Assembly: GCF_009729855.1 (NCBI RefSeq)
Contig: NZ_WODA01000022.1
Span: 185,472 to 249,471 of the forward strand
DNA length: 64,000 nucleotides
Source of the DNA: Agromyces luteolus
GTDB taxonomy: Bacteria; Actinomycetota; Actinomycetes; Actinomycetales; Microbacteriaceae
Direction: 5' to 3'
The stretch's first letter is position 1. Every line of letters starts with the position of its first letter. Made by a program: the position numbers and the translations under genes. The notes beneath the pieces are model-generated. The model was not told where the DNA came from. It saw only the letters and a program-made list of their open reading frames with translations, and did not search any database. Positions 61,444 through 64,000 of this stretch are shown piece by piece.

Positions 61444-61860
61444 ATGACCGTGGCACGCGACATCATGAGCACCGACCCGACCTGCGTGAACGAGGACCAG
61501 AACCTCATCGAAGCGGCGCGGATCATGCGCGACCTCGACATCGGGTCGATGCCGATCTGCGGCAACGACTCGAGGCTGAAGGGCATGCTCACCGACCGAG
61601 ACATCGTCGTGAAGTGCCTCGCCGAGGGCGCGGATCCCGGCAGCACGACCGCGGGAAGCCTCGCCGAGGGCACGCCCGTGACCATCGGCGCCGACGACGA
61701 CATCCGCGAGGCGCTGCAGATGATGCAGCACCACCAGATCCGTCGGCTGCCGGTCATCGACGGCCATGACCTGGTCGGCGTCATCGCCCAGGCGGACATC
61801 GCCCGCACGCTGCCCGACATCGCGACGGGCCGCACGGTCGAGGAGATCTCGGTCCCGTGA
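61444..61860 (+). CDS. CBS-domain pair protein
   Basis: A 138-residue protein made of two CBS motifs in tandem: MSTDPTCVNEDQNLIEAARIMRDLDIGSMPICGNDSRLKGMLTDRDIVVK and TPVTIGADDDIREALQMMQHHQIRRLPVIDGHDLVGVIAQADIAR. Stand-alone CBS pairs bind adenosyl ligands and regulate partner enzymes; they are often stress-induced in actinobacteria. AAGGGACGAAG precedes ATG 61444. The small acidic protein gene follows immediately, so the two may work together. Confidence 0.95.
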   Translation: MTVARDIMSTDPTCVNEDQNLIEAARIMRDLDIGSMPICGNDSRLKGMLTDRDIVVKCLAEGADPGSTTAGSLAEGTPVTIGADDDIREALQMMQHHQIRRLPVIDGHDLVGVIAQADIARTLPDIATGRTVEEISVP

Positions 61861-61892
61861 ACACGCCCGGACCCGAACCAAGGAGGAGCGAC

Positions 61893-62066
61893 ATGAGCGA
61901 TTCGACCGCACCCGGCGGCGGCGCGCCGTCCGACGAGGAGAAGCCGGCCGTCCGCGACGAACCGATGCCCGATGAGGACACCCCGGGCGATCCCGAGAGC
62001 GACGCGCCGATGAGCGATTCGACCGAGGGCGGTCTCGAGGGCGGTGACCCCGGCGTCGAGGAGTGA
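61893..62066 (+). CDS. small acidic, disordered protein
   Basis: A 57-residue Asp/Glu/Pro/Gly-rich protein, SDSTAPGGGAPSDEEKPAVRDEP onward, with MSDST appearing a second time near residue 42. It has no hydrophobic core and is predicted disordered. AAGGAGGAGCGAC before ATG 61893 is one of the strongest ribosome sites here, so this start is preferred over a GTG overlapping the CBS stop. Cotranscribed with the CBS gene and followed by a terminator. Function unknown. Confidence 0.75.
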   Translation: MSDSTAPGGGAPSDEEKPAVRDEPMPDEDTPGDPESDAPMSDSTEGGLEGGDPGVEE

Positions 62067-62070
62067 TCTC

Positions 62071-62103
62071 CGGGTCGCGCGGGCACGCCGCCCGCGCGAC
62101 CCG
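62071..62103 (+). terminator. terminator after the CBS operon
   Basis: CGGGTCGCGCGGGC (62071-62084) and GCCCGCGCGACCCG (62090-62103) form a perfect 14-bp stem with a five-base loop. Confidence 0.85.
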
Positions 62104-62302
62104 TCGACGTCGCTCGGGCGGCAGGATGGTGCGGCGTTCGGCGGCGGGTGGGACCAGCCGTGCTCTGCTTGGCGCAAGCCCCGAAGGGAAGGCCGCCTGA
62201 AACCCGGTGCTCCCGCTCTTGTCTCACGGCTCGGCCGGACGCGGGCCACACGATACTCGCGAGCGGGCTCGCGCCGCGCGGGTCGAAGGTCCCGGGCCCG
62301 CG
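62104..62302. other. intergenic region, possible structured RNA
   Basis: Some 199 bp between convergent units hold no gene I can support. On the plus strand, GCTTGGCGCAAGC is a short hairpin, followed by CCCGAAGGGAAGG and CCTGAAACCCGGTGCTCCC, RNA-like in texture. No downstream plus-strand gene exists for a riboswitch to control. An independent small RNA or 3' end of the HD gene transcript is possible. Confidence 0.25.
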
Positions 62303-63721
62303 TCACTCCACGCCGAGCACGCGACGCGCGTGGCGGTACTTCTCGGCGAGGCGCTGCTGCTTGGCGAAGTCGAGGCGGCGCAGCCGCCACGGCGCGGTGT
62401 TGTCGTCGATGTCGGCGAGCTTGACGCGCAACGCGACCGGGTGCCGCCGGATGCGCGCGTAGTACTCGTCGGGCGTCACCTCGGGCCGCCGGGTCAGGAG
62501 CTCGACGACGCCGACGACCTCGAGCAGCACGCCCGCCTCGAACAGCTCGCGCGAGGTGAGCGGGGTGTCCTCGAGCACGTCGTGCAACCACGCGGCCGCC
62601 GCGGCGATCGGGTCGGTCACGGGATCGAACCGCTCGGCGATGCGCCCGGGGTGGTCGATGTAGGGCGTGCCGCTCTTGTCGAGCTGGCCGCGGTGCGCGG
62701 CGAACGCGATGCCCTTGGCGAGCGCGACCTGCGCGACGGCCTCGAGTGGCGAGAGCCGAGCGCGCGAGCGCGGCGCCGCGGGCTGCTGGGCGGATGGCCC
62801 GGGGGCGGGCGCGTGCTCGTGCAGCGGCCCCGGCTCCGGTTCCGGTTCCGGTTCCGGTTCCGCAGCCTCATCGGGCGACAGCGAGATCGCGGCGAGCTCG
62901 ATGGCGTCCGCGACGTCCTCGATGGTGTCCGCGACGTCGGCGACGGATGCCTCGGTGGCGGCGCTCGACGACGGATCGCCGGCATCCCCGGGCGGAATCG
63001 GCTCGAACGTCGACCGGCGCGGGCCCGGCGCGTCGGGCTCGGACGACTCGTCCGCGGCCTCGGCCGGTTCGTCCGCCCAGCCCAGGCCCGGGTCGTCCCC
63101 GGGACCGCCGGCCGCGGCATCCGCCCTCGGCTCGGCCGACGCGGGAGCCCCGTCGGTCTCCGCCACTGGGGGGCGATGGGCGATCGGGACGATCGCCATC
63201 GGGCGGGTCGCCTCGAGGGAGGCCTTCCTCGCGGCGGCGACCTCGGCGATCGGGTCGCGGCCGTCGAGCGGTCGCACGAAGATCAGGGCGCCCTCGAGTT
63301 CGCGCAGCTCGTGCTCGCCGATCTCGAGCATCGAACGCGAGCCGCTCTTGCGCCGCTGCTCGAACGACAGCTCGTCGACCTCGATGAAGTGCGAGCCGTC
63401 GCGCGAGCTGAAGTAGCGGCGGCTCGCGCCGTCGGTGATCGCGACGATGACGGCCTCGTAGTCGCCGCTCGGCTGCAGCGAGCTCAGGAAGTACCGGCGC
63501 CGATCCGGGTCCTGGTGGTCGGCGGGATCGAACGCGATCGCCTCGCGTCGACGCGGGCGGCGCCCGGGGTGCGCGCTCGCGCGCATCGCCCATCGGTCGC
63601 GCTCGACCACGGCGCCCTCGTCGAGGGGGCGGGCGTCGCGCGCGCGACGGCCATCGGGGTTCGCAGGCGTCGCGAGCGCCGTGCCGTCCGCGTCGCCGCC
63701 GGGCTCGCCGAAGTCGGGCAT
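62303..63721 (-). CDS. HD-domain hydrolase with long N-terminal region
   Basis: A 472-residue protein. The C-terminal 140 residues are a RelA/SpoT-type HD domain: FAAHRGQLDKSGTPYIDHPGRIAERF, AAAWLHDVLEDTPLTSRELFEAGV, and VKLADIDDNT where SpoT has VKLADRLHN. The N-terminal half (about residues 70-190: YFLSSLQPSGDYEAVIVAITDG...RRYFSSRDGSHFIEVDEL) is a separate unrecognised domain. An acidic linker with EPEPEPEPEP, encoded by GGTTCC repeats near 62837-62860, joins them. Nucleotide or alarmone hydrolysis is inferred from the HD domain only. ATG 63721 is the first good start. Confidence 0.82.
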   Translation of the reverse strand: MPDFGEPGGDADGTALATPANPDGRRARDARPLDEGAVVERDRWAMRASAHPGRRPRRREAIAFDPADHQDPDRRRYFLSSLQPSGDYEAVIVAITDGASRRYFSSRDGSHFIEVDELSFEQRRKSGSRSMLEIGEHELRELEGALIFVRPLDGRDPIAEVAAARKASLEATRPMAIVPIAHRPPVAETDGAPASAEPRADAAAGGPGDDPGLGWADEPAEAADESSEPDAPGPRRSTFEPIPPGDAGDPSSSAATEASVADVADTIEDVADAIELAAISLSPDEAAEPEPEPEPEPGPLHEHAPAPGPSAQQPAAPRSRARLSPLEAVAQVALAKGIAFAAHRGQLDKSGTPYIDHPGRIAERFDPVTDPIAAAAAWLHDVLEDTPLTSRELFEAGVLLEVVGVVELLTRRPEVTPDEYYARIRRHPVALRVKLADIDDNTAPWRLRRLDFAKQQRLAEKYRHARRVLGVE

Positions 63722-64000
63722 GGGCTCGTCATCGGCGGGGGCTCTCAACGGGGTGCTCCGAGGGGATCGGGGGCGTCGTCTCGGCGGAACTGCTGGGCGT
63801 CGCGGGGTCGGCGTTCGGGGGCGGTCGGGGGCGCGGGCTCGCGCGTACGCCGATCGTACGGCTTCGACCGATTCTCCGCTGCCCCTTGCGCGCGGTTCGG
63901 CGAAGTCGGCCCGCACGACGGCGGGGCGGATGCCGCAGTGCCCCTTCTAACGATCGCTGCAACACCTCGGATTTCGGGGAGTTGCAGCGATCGTGGCATT
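63722..64000. other. intergenic end of window
   Basis: This is upstream of the HD gene. It holds the family E repeat at 63950-63994 and no gene I can support. The HD gene promoter is not obvious. Confidence 0.5.
63950..63994. repeat. intergenic palindromic repeat, family E
   Basis: ACGATCGCTGCAAC (63950-63963) pairs perfectly over 14 bp with GTTGCAGCGATCGT (63981-63994) across a 17-base loop. It is a single copy in this window and unrelated in sequence to families A-D. Confidence 0.9.

Noticed and set aside
62150..62260. Cobalamin-type riboswitch
   Set aside because: A few words (GGGAAGGCCG, CCGGTG, CTCCCGC) recall the element, but order and the B12 box do not fit, and no plus-strand gene follows.

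Overview
This 64 kb window is very GC-rich, almost fully coding, and carries genes on both strands. Protein families (DUF3516-type helicase, maltokinase, DUF2510, CsbD, QorR-type HxlR), many short leaders and the very frequent GGATGCC/GGCATCC word point to an actinobacterium, most likely Microbacteriaceae and perhaps Agromyces-like (inference from style and content, not a database match). I see no rRNA, tRNA, CRISPR array, phage module or insertion sequence. It reads as ordinary chromosome rich in metabolic, transport and regulatory genes.

Layout. 0-5 kb: DUF427 fragment, malate dehydrogenase, small membrane protein, acyl-CoA oxidase, tandem paralogous membrane proteins. 5-12.2 kb: RecQ, an SDR, a probable copper cluster (membrane protein, YcnI, CopC) and a secreted 5'-nucleotidase. 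12.4-19 kb: EamA exporter, DUF3516 helicase, gluconokinase overlapping a DUF1353 membrane protein, AEC carrier. 19-28 kb: aldo/keto reductase, BCCT betaine-type transporter, PhzF, an ArsR-SRPBCC-DUF998-VOC operon, PhnB-like VOC protein, cold-shock protein, TSUP exporter with a DUF2510 protein, GNAT, CsbD. 28-42 kb: heterodimeric ABC exporter, DUF2236 protein divergent from an MFS carrier, maltokinase, methyltransferase, AidB-like dehydrogenase, P-type ATPase, DeoR regulator divergent from a DUF4406 protein. 42-54 kb: SNF2 helicase, GyrI-like and MOSC proteins, DUF1801-like, SnoaL-like, LuxR-TPR regulator, redox HxlR divergent from a QOR2-like oxidoreductase, DUF389 protein. 53-64 kb: MarR-GNAT fusion, amidohydrolase, DUF2207-like protein, M23 peptidase, DUF1254 protein, FAD oxidoreductase divergent from TetR, CBS protein, HD-domain protein.

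Regulation. At least fifteen genes have a TANNNT -10 hexamer ending only 6-9 bases before the start codon, so they are probably transcribed without a leader. Several divergent pairs carry clean dyads that look like operators: TetR/FAD oxidoreductase, HxlR/QOR2, MarR-GNAT autoregulation, DUF2236/MFS, and the EamA promoter.

Most unusual content. The window is dotted with at least five unrelated families of short inverted repeats. Four lie between genes. In two unlinked helicase genes, however, nested palindromic arrays sit inside the reading frame: three plus three 39-bp arms in the SNF2 gene, and two plus two 19-bp-period arms in the DUF3516 helicase gene. Both stay in frame and encode low-complexity linkers. 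One intergenic dyad is flanked by a perfect 24-bp direct repeat, as if it had arrived by insertion or recombination. No transposase that could mobilise them is present here.
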